This document shows, piece by piece, positions 8,414-21,747 of a stretch of DNA of 64,000 bases. The first letter of the stretch is position 1. The number at the start of each line of letters is the position of its first letter. The notes under the pieces were generated by a model. That model was not told the origin of the DNA, ran no database searches, and worked only from the letters and a program-made list of their open reading frames with translations. Origin of the DNA: Dechloromonas sp. H13. Its GTDB lineage: Bacteria > Pseudomonadota > Gammaproteobacteria > Burkholderiales > Rhodocyclaceae. Position numbers and translations under genes: made by a program. The stretch is taken from NCBI RefSeq assembly GCF_009469615.1, contig NZ_SSXX01000001.1, forward strand, positions 806,001-870,000, in the 5' to 3' direction.

Positions 8414-10953
8414 TGTGTCGTGAGCAGGCTGCTGGAGGTGGTCAACTCGTTGGTCTTGCCGTAGCCGGGGATGGAACGGCGCAGCAGGCTGATCGGGTTG
8501 GAACCGACGCTGCCGAAATCGGTGAGTTCAAGCTGCAGGAACAGGGAGGTGTTGGGCGAACCGGCAATCGCTTCCAGGCGCTGGACGACGGCGCGCAACG
8601 CCCAGCAGCCGGCGTTGTATTCGAAGCCGGCAATCCCTTCGAGCAACTGGTTGCTGCCGAGGAAGGAATAGTTATAGCGCCCGACGGCATAGAGATTGGC
8701 GGACAATGGCCACTGGCCGGCGATGTCGATCTGGTCGACCGAAGGTAGATTGGTCACCGAGTCGCGATTGTAGCGATAACCGGCGCTGATCACCTTGCCC
8801 AGTTCCGGTTGATAGCGCATGCCCATCGAGAAACGTTCATTGACGCTGTCGCGATAGTTGTATTCCCAGGCGACGTCGGCGTAGGTCTTGGGCAGGACGA
8901 GGCCGCTGAAGGCGGAAATCAGGTTGGAATAGCCCTGCGGCTGCGGCGACTGGCCGGGCAGCGTGACCTTGCTCTCGGAAAGGTAATAGCGCTGGCCGAT
9001 CATGGCCCGCAGCTTCTCGACGCCCGTTCCGCTATCGAGCAGGCGGGTGGTCAGCGCCGCCGTCAGCTGATTGGCGTCGTTGATGCGGTCGAAGCCGCTG
9101 TAGCGGTTCTCCGCGAAGATCTGGGCGAAGTTGAAATCCGACTGGTAGGTATCGAAGACCGGGATATTGCTCTGGTCCCGGTATGGAATGTTCACATAGT
9201 AGAGCCGGGGTTCCAGAGTCTGGATGAACGCATTGCCGAGCAGGTTGGTATCGCGCTCGAAAATCAGGTTGGAATCCAGCGTGAAGGTCGGCATGACGCG
9301 GCTGATGCTCGTCGGATCGCTGGCGGTCGGCTGATCGGTCAGCGCGTACTGGGTCGCATGAACGCCGATCTTGGGGATGAAATTGAACGCCGGATGCACG
9401 ACGGGCAACGATAGCTGAGGGTAGACCACCAGGCGGTTGCCCTGTACCTGGGTGGTGCTGGAAAACTTGGAAAACTGGCCGAGCAGTGTGAAATCGGTCC
9501 CGAACAGGTCAGGCTTGAAGCCGATCAGATTGAGTTGCGGCTCCAGAAAATAGGGAATGGCAACCGGGTTGGACGGATCAGTCTGCAGCGTCTGGAAACG
9601 CTGGACCTGCAGATTGGTCTGCAGCCAGGGCACCGGCGTGTAGCCGAGCACGAACTGCTGCGGCAGCTGGACCTGGGTCGTCTGCAGCAGGCGGGAAGAC
9701 AAGTCCTGCCAGTAGAAATTGTCCGATACGCGGTTGTAGTTGACCGTCGCCGAAAATCCGCGCCCGAGGTTCTGCTGGTGCTGGAGCAGATAGGCGTAGC
9801 GCTCGCGCTCCGCCATCTGGTCATAAGGCATGTACTCGACGCGCGCGGTACCGCGGTAGTTGAAATCGATGTACTGCGCCTCGGCCCCCAACTGGAAGCC
9901 GCGCTTGCTCATGTAACGCGGATAGAAGGTCGCGTCGTAGTTGGGAGCGATGTTCCAGTAGTACGGGATGGTCAGATCCAGCCCGTCGCGGGTCGAAGTC
10001 GCAAAGAAGGGATGCAGGACACCCGACTTGCGCTCGTGATTCAGCGAAAAGGTGGCGGCCGGGGTGTAGAAGATCGGCACGTCCTTGAACCAGAACACCG
10101 CGTTCTTCGCGTCGCCGACATCCCGGTCGTAGTCGAGATGCACTTCGGAGGCGCGCATGTACCAGTCGGTCGCCCCCGGCTTGCAGGTCGAATAGGTGGT
10201 GTCGAGCAGCCTGGTCTGGTTCTCGCCTTCGAACTCCACCCGCGCCGCGGTCCCGCTCGCGATCGACGGGCGGCGCTCCGGCGCGACGGTCGGCAGGCCG
10301 TAGCTGTGAGGCACATTGAGCATCATCGGCGCGCCAGAGGTCACGGCATTCGAGCTGGAGGCGGTCGCGACGACCAGCGGTGGCCGGTAGAACTTGCTCG
10401 CCACCTGCCTGACGATGAAGAAATCCGCCTGCTCGGCAAAGCCGACCTGTTCGGACAACTGCATCCGCAAATGCGGCGTGTTGACCTCCTGCCCCTCCTG
10501 CAACATGCGCACGCTGCCCGTCGCCTCGACCTCGTCGTCGAGCGGCCAGTAAACCATCTTGTCGCCATAGATCAGGCTGCCGGCCCGGCGCAGCTCGACC
10601 TCGCCGGTCGCTTCGGCCACCACTTCGGTCCGCCCTTCGAGATGGTCGGCGATGATGAACAACGGGTAGACATCGTCCTTTGCGAGCTGGGGCGGATACG
10701 GCACCCCGACCCCCGGCGCCAGCGGCGGCTTCTTGCCGCCCATGACATTGAAGCGGCGCTCGTTGCGCAGGCGCAAGGGCCAGGCGTCGTCCGCCGTCTC
10801 GCCACCGGTTGCCGGCACTGCCTCCGGCTTCTGGCGCAGGCTGGCGGCGGCAAGAAGCAGGACATCCGCCTCGGGTGCGGCATGCAGCGCCGGCACGGCG
10901 GCGAACATGCAGCAGACGAAGACGGCGAGCGGACGGCGGGCGAAACCGGTCAT
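8410..10953 (-). CDS. lptD: LPS-assembly outer-membrane protein LptD
   Basis: An 847-residue outer-membrane protein that inserts lipopolysaccharide into the outer leaflet with LptE. A signal peptide (about 1-25, ending A-L-H-A) precedes the OstA/LptA-like periplasmic jellyroll (roughly residues 90-230, with A-D-H-L-E-G and [11 protein letters not shown]) and a long beta-barrel of alternating aromatic strands ending near the C-terminus. It is somewhat longer than E. coli LptD (about 780) because of an N-terminal extension before the jellyroll. It heads the lptD-surA-pdxA-rsmA operon and is divergent from amgK. Confidence 0.93.
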   Translation of the reverse strand: MTGFARRPLAVFVCCMFAAVPALHAAPEADVLLLAAASLRQKPEAVPATGGETADDAWPLRLRNERRFNVMGGKKPPLAPGVGVPYPPQLAKDDVYPLFIIADHLEGRTEVVAEATGEVELRRAGSLIYGDKMVYWPLDDEVEATGSVRMLQEGQEVNTPHLRMQLSEQVGFAEQADFFIVRQVASKFYRPPLVVATASSSNAVTSGAPMMLNVPHSYGLPTVAPERRPSIASGTAARVEFEGENQTRLLDTTYSTCKPGATDWYMRASEVHLDYDRDVGDAKNAVFWFKDVPIFYTPAATFSLNHERKSGVLHPFFATSTRDGLDLTIPYYWNIAPNYDATFYPRYMSKRGFQLGAEAQYIDFNYRGTARVEYMPYDQMAERERYAYLLQHQQNLGRGFSATVNYNRVSDNFYWQDLSSRLLQTTQVQLPQQFVLGYTPVPWLQTNLQVQRFQTLQTDPSNPVAIPYFLEPQLNLIGFKPDLFGTDFTLLGQFSKFSSTTQVQGNRLVVYPQLSLPVVHPAFNFIPKIGVHATQYALTDQPTASDPTSISRVMPTFTLDSNLIFERDTNLLGNAFIQTLEPRLYYVNIPYRDQSNIPVFDTYQSDFNFAQIFAENRYSGFDRINDANQLTAALTTRLLDSGTGVEKLRAMIGQRYYLSESKVTLPGQSPQPQGYSNLISAFSGLVLPKTYADVAWEYNYRDSVNERFSMGMRYQPELGKVISAGYRYNRDSVTNLPSVDQIDIAGQWPLSANLYAVGRYNYSFLGSNQLLEGIAGFEYNAGCWALRAVVQRLEAIAGSPNTSLFLQLELTDFGSVGSNPISLLRRSIPGYGKTNELTTSSSLLTTQ

Positions 10954-11000
10954 TGAGAGGATCAGGAGGGCCGGGACCGGAACGGCCGATACCCGAGTGT

Positions 11001-11018
11001 TAAAATCCCGGCATTTTA
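11001..11018. promoter_or_regulatory. Candidate divergent -10 elements of lptD and amgK
   Basis: TAAAAT occurs on the plus strand (11001-11006) and again on the minus strand (11013-11018) in the 98-base divergent gap. The region looks like back-to-back promoters. No good -35 hexamer is visible for either, so this is tentative. Confidence 0.3.
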
Positions 11019-11051
11019 CAACGAACCCTCTCCCGCCCGCTTAGGCTTCCA

Positions 11052-14032
<2,981 letters not shown>

Positions 14033-14040
<8 letters not shown>

Positions 14041-15175
14041 TGCCGTCGAGCATGTCGACATCCTGATCGTCGGCGCCGGCCCGGTCGGCATGACGCTGCA
14101 TCTGGCGCTGGCGGCGGGCGGCCGGAAATCGTTACTGCTGGATCGTCGCCCTCCGCAGGCGTTGCAGGCCGACCCGCGCGCCCTTGCCCTGTCGCACGGC
14201 GCCCGCGAACTGCTCGAACAGATCAATTCCTGGCCGACCCGCGCCGCAACGCCCATCGAGACCATCCACGTTTCGCAAAAGGATGGCTTCGGCCGCACCC
14301 TGCTCGACCGCAGCGATTACAAGCTACCTGCTCTCGGTTACGTCGTCCGCTATCGCGACCTCGCCGCAGCGCTGGCCGTCAACCTCGCCGCCGACAGCCT
14401 GCTCGCCGAGGCGGAAATCCTCGACATCCACGCGGACGACCAGGGCGCCACCGTCGCGCTGCGCCACGCCGGCCAGCTGCGCACCCTCCGCTGCCAGCTC
14501 TTGATCCACGCCGAAGGCACGCCGACCGACGATCCGGCCGTCTCGGTCAGCGATTACGGCCAGCACGCGGTCATCTGCGAAGTGACGCCGACACCTGGCC
14601 ACGGCAAACGCGCCTGGGAACGCTTCACCCCGGACGGCCCGCTCGCCCTGCTGCCGCTCGGCGCCGAATACTCCATCGTCTTCACGCTGCCGCCGGCCAA
14701 GGCCGACGCGGTGATGGCGCTCGACGACGACGCCTTCATCGCCGCGCTGCAAGCCCAGTTCGGCCGCCGCATGCGCTTCGCCAAACCGGGCAAGCGCAGC
14801 CGCTTCCCGCTGGCGCTGCGCATGCGCGACACGCTGGTCAAGGGCTGTGAAGTGTGGATCGGCAACACCGCGCAAACCCTGCACCCGGTCTCCGGCCAGG
14901 GCTTCAACCTCGGCCTGCGCGACGCCTGGCAGCTCTCCGAAATTTTGCTCAAAAACGGTGTCGACCGCAGCGCTCTCGAAAACTACGCCGCCAGTCGCCG
15001 CCTCGACCGCCAGGGCGGCGCCTTCTTCACCGACAAGATCGTCAAGGCCTTCTCGAACGATTTCGGCCCGCTCAAAATCGCCCGCGGCCTCGGCCTGCTG
15101 GCCCTCGATCTCTGCCCGCCGGCCCGCCACTTCGTCGCCAAGCGCATGATCTGGGGCGCCCGCGCCTGGCCTTGA
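14033..15175 (+). CDS. UbiH/UbiF/COQ6-family FAD monooxygenase
   Basis: A 380-residue flavoprotein hydroxylase of ubiquinone ring synthesis. It has the Rossmann signature I-V-G-A-G-P-V-G-M-T-L (about 11-21), an acidic residue closing the second strand (L-L-L-D-R-R), and the family C-terminal FAD motif G-N-T-A-Q-T-L-H-P-V-S-G-Q-G-F-N-L-G-L-R-D (about 283-303). The eight-base overlap with pepP fixes the start. Position after pepP favours UbiH, but beta-proteobacterial quinone hydroxylases are reassorted (UbiH, UbiF, UbiL, UbiM), so regioselectivity cannot be read from the sequence alone. Confidence 0.88.
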
Positions 15176-15191
15176 TCTGCGCCAAGGGCAA

Positions 15192-15220
15192 GGGCGCGAC
15201 GCCCGGATAAAGTCGCGCCC
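15192..15220 (+). terminator. Hairpin between the ubiH-type gene and menA-like gene
   Basis: GGGCGCGAC and GTCGCGCCC pair over nine bases around an 11-base loop. No T-tract follows. It lies 20 bases before the next start and may be a weak terminator or a 5' leader structure that controls the prenyltransferase gene. Confidence 0.45.
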
Positions 15221-15240
15221 GTCGCCCTGTCGTCTGCCGC

Positions 15241-16113
15241 ATGAAAAAAGCCACTGCCTGGTTCCTCGCCTGTCGCCCGAAAACGCTGTCGGTTTCGCTG
15301 TCGCCGGTGCTCGTCGGCACAGCCATCGCCTGGCACGATACCCATGCCATCCTCTGGCTGCCGCTCCTCGCCGCCGCACTCGGCGCCGCCTTCATCCAGA
15401 TCGGCACCAACCTGTTCAACGATGTCGGCGACTTCCTGCGCGGCACCGACACGCCCGGACGCCTCGGCCCCAAGCGCGCCACCGCCGAGGGCTGGCTGAC
15501 GCCGGGCACGGTCAAAGCCGGCGCCTGGCTCAGCTTTGCGCTGGCCTTCGGGTGCGGCATCTATCTGGTCTGGCACGGTGGCTGGCCCATCGTCGCCATC
15601 GGCCTCGCCTCGCTGGCCGCCGGCTGGGCCTATACCGGCGGCCCCCGACCCATCGCCTACGGGCCGCTCGGCGAGCTCTTCGTCTTCCTATTCTTTGGCC
15701 TGGTCGCCGTCGGCGGCAGCTATTACCTGCAAACCCTTACCCTGACGCCCACGGCACTGATCGCCGCAACCCTGGTCGGCATCCACGCCGCCGCAGTCAT
15801 TACGGTTAACAACTACCGCGACCACGACGGCGACCAGGCCAACGGCAAGAACACGCTGGCCGTCCGCCTCGGCCGCCCGGCCACCCGCCACATATACACG
15901 GCCGAGATGCTGGTCCCTTATGCCCTGCTGCCCTCACTGGCCGACCTCGGCTGGCCGGCTGCCCTGCCGCTCCTGTCGCTGCCCCTGGCCCTCCGTCTGA
16001 TCGCCCGCTTCCACCGCGAAGTGCCCGGCCCGGTCTTCAACGCCATCCTCGCCGCCACCGCCGGCCTGCAACTCGTCTTCGCCTTGCTGCTCTCTCTCGC
16101 CTTCGCGATTTGA
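15241..16113 (+). CDS. MenA-like UbiA-family prenyltransferase
   Basis: A 290-residue membrane protein with about eight hydrophobic helices. Two Asp-rich motifs mark it as a UbiA-superfamily prenyltransferase: N-L-F-N-D-V-G-D-F (about 59-67) and N-N-Y-R-D-H-D-G-D (about 190-198). Sequence style (A-C-R-P-K-T-L near the start, Y-T-G-G-P-R-P-I-A-Y in the middle) is that of 1,4-dihydroxy-2-naphthoate polyprenyltransferase, the menaquinone enzyme. No other men gene is in the window, and most relatives rely on ubiquinone, so the substrate is uncertain. No clear ribosome site precedes the ATG; an 11-base-loop hairpin does. Confidence 0.75.
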   Translation: MKKATAWFLACRPKTLSVSLSPVLVGTAIAWHDTHAILWLPLLAAALGAAFIQIGTNLFNDVGDFLRGTDTPGRLGPKRATAEGWLTPGTVKAGAWLSFALAFGCGIYLVWHGGWPIVAIGLASLAAGWAYTGGPRPIAYGPLGELFVFLFFGLVAVGGSYYLQTLTLTPTALIAATLVGIHAAAVITVNNYRDHDGDQANGKNTLAVRLGRPATRHIYTAEMLVPYALLPSLADLGWPAALPLLSLPLALRLIARFHREVPGPVFNAILAATAGLQLVFALLLSLAFAI

Positions 16114-16137
16114 CTATTTTTTAGGCGCCCTTTCGGG

Positions 16138-16143
16138 TAGAAT
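16138..16143 (+). promoter_or_regulatory. Possible -10 element of the dusB-fis operon
   Basis: TAGAAT lies 52 bases before dusB in an otherwise AT-poor context, just after an AT-rich run. The only TTGACT-like -35 is 22 bases away, which is too far. The -10 is therefore tentative. Confidence 0.3.
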
Positions 16144-16195
16144 GCGCCGCTTCCCCTGATCTGCCCGGCGCCGTTGTTGCGCCCATTCATCGCCC

Positions 16196-17224
16196 ATGGA
16201 ATTTGCCGGTTTCACCCTGCGAAACAACCTCTTCGTCGCACCGATGGCCGGGGTCACCGATCGTCCGTTCCGCCAATTGTGCAAGAAGATGGGCGCCGGC
16301 CTGGCCGTTTCCGAGATGGTCACCTCGAACTCGCTGCTCTACGGCAGTGCCAAGACGCTGCGCCGCGCCAACCACACCGGCGAAGTGGCGCCAATCTCGG
16401 TGCAGATCGCCGGCGCCGACCCCAGGATGATGGCAGAGGCGGCCAAACACAACGTCGATAACGGCGCCCAGATCATCGACATCAACATGGGCTGCCCGGC
16501 CAAGAAGGTGTGCAACGTGATGGCCGGCTCGGCGCTGATGCAGAACGAGCAACTGGTCGGCGACATCCTCGACGCCGTCGTCGGCGCCGTGCCCAATACG
16601 CCGGTGACGCTGAAATTCCGTACCGGCTGGAACCTGGCCAACAAGAACGCGCCGACCATCGCGCGCATTGCCGAGAACGCCGGCATCCGCGCCGTCGCCA
16701 TCCACGGCCGGACGCGCTGCCAGCAATACACCGGCGAGGCCGAATACGACACCATTGCGATGGTCAAGACGCTGGTGAAAATCCCGGTCATCGCCAACGG
16801 CGACATCACGACGCCGGAAAAAGCCAGGCACGTCCTCGACGTGAGCGGCGCCGACGGCGTCATGATCGGCCGCGCCGCCCAGGGCCGCCCCTGGCTGTTC
16901 CGCGAGATCGAACACTATCTGAAGACCGGCGAGAAAATGGCGCCGGCGCCGGTCGGCGAGATCCACGCCATCCTGATGGCGCATCTCGAGGACCTCTACG
17001 ATTTCTACGGCCTGGACACGGGGGTCAAGGTCGCGCGAAAGCACATCTCCTGGTATACCAAGGGCCTGATCGGCTCGGCGGCGTTCCGCAAGGTGATGAA
17101 CACGCTGCCGACGGTGGAACTGCAACGCCAGGCGGTCAACGAGTTTTTCCTGCGCTACGCGGAAGAACATGAGCATTTGCAGTACGAAGAACATAAAACA
17201 TCAGAGGAGGCGTTGGCAGCATGA
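16196..17224 (+). CDS. dusB: tRNA-dihydrouridine synthase B
   Basis: A 342-residue flavin enzyme that reduces uridines in the tRNA D-loop. The FMN barrel starts with [17 protein letters not shown]. The catalytic cysteine is in N-M-G-C-P-A-K-K-V, and A-I-H-G-R-T-R and A-N-G-D-I-T give the phosphate-binding loops. The C-terminal helical tRNA-binding domain begins about residue 245. Its stop overlaps the fis start (ATGA), the conserved dusB-fis operon of gamma- and beta-proteobacteria. Confidence 0.96.
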   Translation: MEFAGFTLRNNLFVAPMAGVTDRPFRQLCKKMGAGLAVSEMVTSNSLLYGSAKTLRRANHTGEVAPISVQIAGADPRMMAEAAKHNVDNGAQIIDINMGCPAKKVCNVMAGSALMQNEQLVGDILDAVVGAVPNTPVTLKFRTGWNLANKNAPTIARIAENAGIRAVAIHGRTRCQQYTGEAEYDTIAMVKTLVKIPVIANGDITTPEKARHVLDVSGADGVMIGRAAQGRPWLFREIEHYLKTGEKMAPAPVGEIHAILMAHLEDLYDFYGLDTGVKVARKHISWYTKGLIGSAAFRKVMNTLPTVELQRQAVNEFFLRYAEEHEHLQYEEHKTSEEALAA

Positions 17225-17454
17225 GCCAACATGATTTGGGGCAATGCGTCACGGACGCGCTGGAACAATATTTCCGGGACCTGGACGGCGAAAAGCCGGC
17301 CGCCATCTACGACATGGTCCTGCGCAAGATCGAGAAGCCGATGCTGCAAGTCGTGCTGGCCAAGGCCGGCGCCAACCAGACGCTGGCCGCCGAGATGCTG
17401 GGCATCAACCGCAACACGCTGCGCAAGAAACTCACCGAACATCAACTTCTGTAA
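17221..17454 (+). CDS. fis: Fis-family nucleoid protein
   Basis: A 77-residue DNA-binding protein. The C-terminal helix-turn-helix (about 50-72, [21 protein letters not shown]) is the Fis signature. The N-terminal beta-hairpin arm of E. coli Fis is shortened, hence 77 rather than 98 residues, as usual in beta-proteobacteria. Fis bends DNA and activates rRNA and other growth-rate-dependent promoters. It is translationally coupled to dusB and sits ten bases before purH, so purH may be cotranscribed. Confidence 0.93.
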   Translation: MSQHDLGQCVTDALEQYFRDLDGEKPAAIYDMVLRKIEKPMLQVVLAKAGANQTLAAEMLGINRNTLRKKLTEHQLL

Positions 17455-17463
17455 ATCACCACC

Positions 17464-19056
17464 ATGACCATCAAGCAAGCGCTGATTTCCGTCTCCGACA
17501 AGACGGGCGTTCTCGAATTCGCCCAGGGCCTCGCCGCCCAGGGGGTGAAGCTCCTGTCCACCGGCGGCACCGCCAAGATGCTGCGCGACGCCGGCCTCGC
17601 GGTGACTGAAATCGGCGACTACACCGGCTTCCCGGAAATGCTCGATGGCCGCGTCAAGACCCTGCATCCGAAGGTGCATGGCGGCATCCTCGCCCGCCGC
17701 GACCTGGCCGAGCACATGGCGACCATCGACGCCCACGGCATCCCGACCATCGATCTGGTCTGCGTGAACCTCTACCCCTTCGCCGCGACCATCGCCAAGG
17801 CCGGTGTGACGCTCGAGGACGCGATTGAAAACATCGACATTGGCGGCCCGGCCATGGTCCGTTCCTCGGCCAAGAACTACAACGGCGTCGCCATCGTCAC
17901 CGATCCGGAAGACTACGCCCCGCTACTCGAAGAAATGAAGGCCAACGGCGGCGCGCTCCAGCTCGCCACCCGCTTCGGCCTGGCCAAGAAGGCCTTCACC
18001 CACACCGCCCGCTACGACAGCATGATCGCCAACTGGCTGACCGGCCTCGACGACGGCGCTGAAAGCAAGCCGGCCGCTGCCGCGCCGACCCCGGCGATCT
18101 TCCCGGCCAAGCTGCAACTGGCCTTCGACCGCACCGAAATCCTGCGCTACGGCGAAAATTCGCATCAGCAAGCCGCCTTCTACCGCGACACCACGCCGCT
18201 GGCTGGCAGCATCGCCGCCTACACCCAGCTGCAGGGCAAGGAACTGTCCTACAACAACATCGCTGACTCCGATGCCGCCTGGGAATGCGTCAAGGCCTTC
18301 GATGCGCCGGCCTGCGTCATCATCAAGCACGCCAACCCGTGCGGCGTGGCCATCGACGTCACCCTGCTCGGCGCTTACGAAAAGGCCTTCAAGACCGATT
18401 CGACCTCCGCTTTCGGCGGCATCATCGCCTTCAACGGCGAAGTCGGCATCGACGTCGTCAACGCCATGAACGAGCGCAAGCACTTCGTCGAAGTTCTGAT
18501 CGCTCCGTCCTTCACCGCCGAAGCCAAGGCCGCCCTGGCTTCCAAGACCAACCTGCGCGTGCTGGTCGTGCCGCTCGGCCGTGACCTGAACAAGCTGGAA
18601 TTGAAGCGCGTCGGCGGTGGCCTGCTGGTGCAAACCGCTGACGACTTCACCGCCCAGGCTTCTGGCCTGAAGGTCGTCACCAAGGTGCAGCCGACCGCCC
18701 AGCAGATCGAAGACCTGCTCTTCGCCGAGCGCGTCGCCAAGTTCGTCAAGTCCAACGCCATCGTCTTCTGTGGCGGCGGCATGACCCTGGGAGTCGGCGC
18801 CGGCCAGATGAGCCGCGTCGATTCGACCAAGATCGCCAGCATCAAGGCCACCAACGCCGGCCTGTCGCTGAAGGGTTCGGTTGTCGCCTCGGATGCCTTC
18901 TTCCCGTTCCGCGACGGCCTCGACGTGCTGGCCGAAGCCGGCGCCGTCGCGGTGATCCAGCCGGGCGGCTCGATGCGCGACGAGGAAGTCATCGCTGCGG
19001 CCGACGAGCACGGCATTGCGATGGTGTTCACCGGCGCAAGGCATTTCCGTCACTAA
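17464..19056 (+). CDS. purH: Bifunctional AICAR transformylase/IMP cyclohydrolase
   Basis: A 530-residue enzyme catalysing the last two steps of IMP synthesis. The N-terminal IMP cyclohydrolase domain (about 1-150) starts [11 protein letters not shown] and contains S-T-G-G-T-A and [14 protein letters not shown]. The C-terminal transformylase domain (about 200-530) has [17 protein letters not shown] and [10 protein letters not shown]. Length equals the E. coli enzyme. Codon use shifts toward TTC/GGC/AAG-rich highly expressed style. It is followed after three bases by an unusual small gene rather than directly by purD. Confidence 0.96.
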   Translation: MTIKQALISVSDKTGVLEFAQGLAAQGVKLLSTGGTAKMLRDAGLAVTEIGDYTGFPEMLDGRVKTLHPKVHGGILARRDLAEHMATIDAHGIPTIDLVCVNLYPFAATIAKAGVTLEDAIENIDIGGPAMVRSSAKNYNGVAIVTDPEDYAPLLEEMKANGGALQLATRFGLAKKAFTHTARYDSMIANWLTGLDDGAESKPAAAAPTPAIFPAKLQLAFDRTEILRYGENSHQQAAFYRDTTPLAGSIAAYTQLQGKELSYNNIADSDAAWECVKAFDAPACVIIKHANPCGVAIDVTLLGAYEKAFKTDSTSAFGGIIAFNGEVGIDVVNAMNERKHFVEVLIAPSFTAEAKAALASKTNLRVLVVPLGRDLNKLELKRVGGGLLVQTADDFTAQASGLKVVTKVQPTAQQIEDLLFAERVAKFVKSNAIVFCGGGMTLGVGAGQMSRVDSTKIASIKATNAGLSLKGSVVASDAFFPFRDGLDVLAEAGAVAVIQPGGSMRDEEVIAAADEHGIAMVFTGARHFRH

Positions 19057-19059
19057 GCA

Positions 19060-19428
19060 GTGAAGAAGCTGATCGCTCTGATGATCATAGGTGTCATAGC
19101 CTGGCAGGGCTATGACACCTACAGACAACATTTGCCGAAACTGGATATTTTCAGCAGCAAGGCAATTGAACGCACCTCCCAACCAGCGACAGCCAACTCC
19201 CACAGCAAGGTCTATACCGACATCCGTTTGCCGGAGCGTGCCCCCCAAAGGATAGCCTCCGAACAGAATATTCGCAGTCAACCGATCAGTTACCGCTGCG
19301 ATGGCAGAACTTATTGTTCTCAGATGAATTCATGTGAAGAAGCTACCTGGTTCCTCAAGAACTGCCCGGGAACCAAGATGGACGGCGATAACGACGGCAT
19401 TCCCTGCGAACGGCAGTGGTGCAATTAA
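19060..19428 (+). CDS. Membrane-anchored Excalibur-domain protein
   Basis: A 122-residue protein starting at GTG three bases after the purH stop. A short N-terminal hydrophobic anchor (about 3-18) leads to a low-complexity linker. The Cys-rich C-terminus (about 78-122) holds six cysteines and ends with D-G-D-N-D-G-I-P-C-E, the calcium-binding Excalibur motif. The gene is clearly AT-richer than purH and purD and uses different codons, suggesting it was inserted between them. Its 5' coding region carries a perfect 13-base inverted repeat. A role outside the inner membrane is likely; no specific function is known to me. Confidence 0.75.
   Translation: MKKLIALMIIGVIAWQGYDTYRQHLPKLDIFSSKAIERTSQPATANSHSKVYTDIRLPERAPQRIASEQNIRSQPISYRCDGRTYCSQMNSCEEATWFLKNCPGTKMDGDNDGIPCERQWCN
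19089..19120 (+). repeat. Perfect 13-bp inverted repeat inside the Excalibur gene
   Basis: AGGTGTCATAGCC and GGCTATGACACCT flank the six-base loop TGGCAG, starting 29 bases into the coding region. No T-tract follows. Such a stem near the start could limit translation or purH-purD readthrough. Confidence 0.8.
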
Positions 19429-19455
19429 CAAGATCAGAAGTTAAAGGAAACGGTC

Positions 19456-20733
19456 ATGAAACTACTGGTAATCGGTTCAGGCGGCCGCGAGCACGCCATG
19501 GCCTGGCGCCTGGCGCAGACGCCCGGCCTGCAGAAGGTTTATGTCGCCCCCGGCAACGCCGGCACGGCGCGCGAGCATGAGCTGGAAAACGTCAACATCA
19601 CCGATCCGGAAGCGCTGGCCGATTTCGCCGAGCAGAACAAGATCCACCTCACCGTCGTCGGCCCCGAGGCGCCGCTGGCAGCCGGCGTGGTCAATGCCTT
19701 CCGCGCCCGAGGCCTGAAGATCTTCGGCCCGACCAAGGAGGCCGCGCAACTCGAATCCTCCAAGGATTTCGCCAAGCGCTTCATGGCCCGCCACCACATC
19801 CCGACCGCGGAATTCGAGACTTTTTCCGAGTCGACCGCAGCACACGCCTATATCGACCGTAAGGGCGCGCCGATCGTCGTCAAGGCCGACGGCCTGGCCG
19901 CCGGCAAGGGCGTCGTCGTCGCCATGACGCTCGCCGAAGCCCACGCCGCGATCGACGACATGCTGTCCGGCAACAAGCTGGGCGACGCCGGTGCCCGCGT
20001 CGTGATCGAGGACTTCCTCGACGGCGAGGAAGCCAGCTTCATCGTCATGGTCGATGGCAAGAACGTGCTGGCGCTGGCCTCCAGCCAGGACCACAAGCGC
20101 ATCTTCGACGGCGACCAGGGCCCGAACACCGGCGGCATGGGCGCCTATTCCCCAGCCCCGTGCGTGACGCCCGAGGTGCACGCCAAGGCGATGCGCGAGA
20201 TCATCCTGCCGACCGTCAAGGGCATGGCCGCCGACGGCATCCCGTTCACCGGCTTCCTCTACGCCGGCCTGATGATCGGCAAGGACGGCTCGGTCAAGAC
20301 CCTCGAATTCAACTGCCGCATGGGCGACCCGGAAACCCAGCCGATCCTGATGCGCCTGAAATCCGACTTCGTCAAACTGCTGGAGCATGGCATCGACGGC
20401 ACGCTCGACCAGGTCGAGGCCGAATGGGACCGCCGCGTCGCACTCGGCGTCGTGCTGGCCGCCGCCAACTACCCCGACACCCCGCAAAAGGGCGACGTGA
20501 TCAACGGGCTGCCCAAGGGCAACAGCTTCGGCGAGGACGCCCACGTCTTCCATGCCGGCACCACCCAGATGGATGGCCAGGTCGTCACCAGCGGCGGCCG
20601 CGTGCTGTGCGTGACGGCGCTCGGCGAGAACGTCAAGCTGGCCCACAAGCGCGCCTACGAGGTGCTGACCCAGATCAGCTGGAACGGCATGCAATACCGC
20701 AAGGATATCGGCCACCGCGCGATCAGCCGCTAA
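19456..20733 (+). CDS. purD: Phosphoribosylamine-glycine ligase
   Basis: A 425-residue ATP-grasp enzyme that makes GAR from phosphoribosylamine and glycine. The N-terminal domain starts [12 protein letters not shown]. The ATP-grasp core shows [35 protein letters not shown] and [10 protein letters not shown]. Start ATG follows AAAGGAAACGG. It is separated from purH by the Excalibur gene, but all three face the same way and are probably one transcript. A terminator-like hairpin closes it. Confidence 0.96.
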   Translation: MKLLVIGSGGREHAMAWRLAQTPGLQKVYVAPGNAGTAREHELENVNITDPEALADFAEQNKIHLTVVGPEAPLAAGVVNAFRARGLKIFGPTKEAAQLESSKDFAKRFMARHHIPTAEFETFSESTAAHAYIDRKGAPIVVKADGLAAGKGVVVAMTLAEAHAAIDDMLSGNKLGDAGARVVIEDFLDGEEASFIVMVDGKNVLALASSQDHKRIFDGDQGPNTGGMGAYSPAPCVTPEVHAKAMREIILPTVKGMAADGIPFTGFLYAGLMIGKDGSVKTLEFNCRMGDPETQPILMRLKSDFVKLLEHGIDGTLDQVEAEWDRRVALGVVLAAANYPDTPQKGDVINGLPKGNSFGEDAHVFHAGTTQMDGQVVTSGGRVLCVTALGENVKLAHKRAYEVLTQISWNGMQYRKDIGHRAISR

Positions 20734-20756
20734 GGCGGTTGCGAAACCAGCACCCG

Positions 20757-20783
20757 AACGGGCGGCTCAGGCTGCCCGTTTTA
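20757..20783 (+). terminator. Terminator-like hairpin after purD
   Basis: AACGGGCGGC and GCTGCCCGTT form a ten-pair stem (one G-T pair) with the tetraloop TCAG, followed by TTACTTT. It separates purD from hemF. Confidence 0.7.
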
Positions 20784-20800
20784 CTTTCCCCGGAGACACG

Positions 20801-21700
20801 ATGGATACCACCCGCCTCAAGGATTTCTTCACCGGCCTGCAAAGCCGCATCGTCGGCGAACTGGAGGCTTTCGACGGCCAGCCGTTCCGCACCGACAGCT
20901 GGCAACGCCCGGAAGGCGGCGGCGGCATTTCGCGGCTGATCGAGGAAGGCGATTTCTTCGAGCGCGGCGGCGTCAATTTCTCGCACGTCACCGGCAAGTC
21001 GCTGCCCGCCTCGGCCACCGCCGTCCGCCCGCAGCTGGCGGGCCGCGCCTGGGAGGCGATGGGCGTCTCGCTGGTGCTCCATCCACGCAACCCCTACTGC
21101 CCGACGGCGCACATGAACGTGCGCTGCTTCGTCGCCAGCAAGTCCGGTGAAGAGGACGTCTGGTGGTTCGGCGGCGGCATGGACATGACACCCTATTACG
21201 GTCAACGCGAGGATGTGGCCCATTTTCACCGCACCTGCCGCGACGCGCTCGCCCCCTTCGGCGACGAGGTCTATCCGAAATATAAGAAATGGTGCGACGA
21301 CTACTTCTTCCTCAAGCACCGCAACGAACCGCGCGGCGTTGGCGGCATCTTCTTCGACGACCTCAACGAGGGCGGTTTCGAACGCTGCTTCGCGCTGACC
21401 CAGGCCGTCGGCAACGCCTTCACCCAGGCCTACCTGCCGGTGCTGGCCAAACGCCGCGACACGCCCTACGGCGAACGCGAGCGCGACTTCCAGGCCTACC
21501 GGCGCGGCCGCTACGTCGAATTCAACCTGGTCTGGGATCGCGGCACGCTGTTCGGCCTGCAGTCGGGCGGCCGCACCGAATCGATCCTGATGTCGCTGCC
21601 GCCGATCGTCAAATGGCGTTACGACTGGAAACCCGAGGCCGGCACGCCGGAGGCCGAACTCTACGACGTCTTCCTCAAGCCGCAGGACTGGGCGGTTTAG
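20801..21700 (+). CDS. hemF: Oxygen-dependent coproporphyrinogen III oxidase
   Basis: A 299-residue enzyme that oxidatively decarboxylates coproporphyrinogen III to protoporphyrinogen IX in aerobic haem synthesis. Hallmarks are [39 protein letters not shown] and [11 protein letters not shown]. The length is identical to E. coli HemF. It converges on the hemCDXY cluster, grouping several haem genes in this region, and ends at a bidirectional stem. Confidence 0.96.
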   Translation: MDTTRLKDFFTGLQSRIVGELEAFDGQPFRTDSWQRPEGGGGISRLIEEGDFFERGGVNFSHVTGKSLPASATAVRPQLAGRAWEAMGVSLVLHPRNPYCPTAHMNVRCFVASKSGEEDVWWFGGGMDMTPYYGQREDVAHFHRTCRDALAPFGDEVYPKYKKWCDDYFFLKHRNEPRGVGGIFFDDLNEGGFERCFALTQAVGNAFTQAYLPVLAKRRDTPYGERERDFQAYRRGRYVEFNLVWDRGTLFGLQSGGRTESILMSLPPIVKWRYDWKPEAGTPEAELYDVFLKPQDWAV

Positions 21701-21715
21701 TCCTTGGTCGGGAGT

Positions 21716-21747
21716 CGATAGTCGTTAGCTAAGACTAACGATTATCG
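21716..21747. terminator. Bidirectional terminator between hemF and hemY
   Basis: CGATAGTCGTTAG and CTAACGATTATCG form a 13-pair stem (one G-T pair) with a six-base loop. It overlaps the last codons and stop of hemY. It can act on both convergent transcripts, though T-tracts are short. Confidence 0.65.

Noticed and set aside
16110-16143. TTGACT and TAGAAT as a full sigma-70 promoter for dusB
   Set aside because: The spacing is 22 bases, too long for a normal promoter; only the -10 is kept as tentative.
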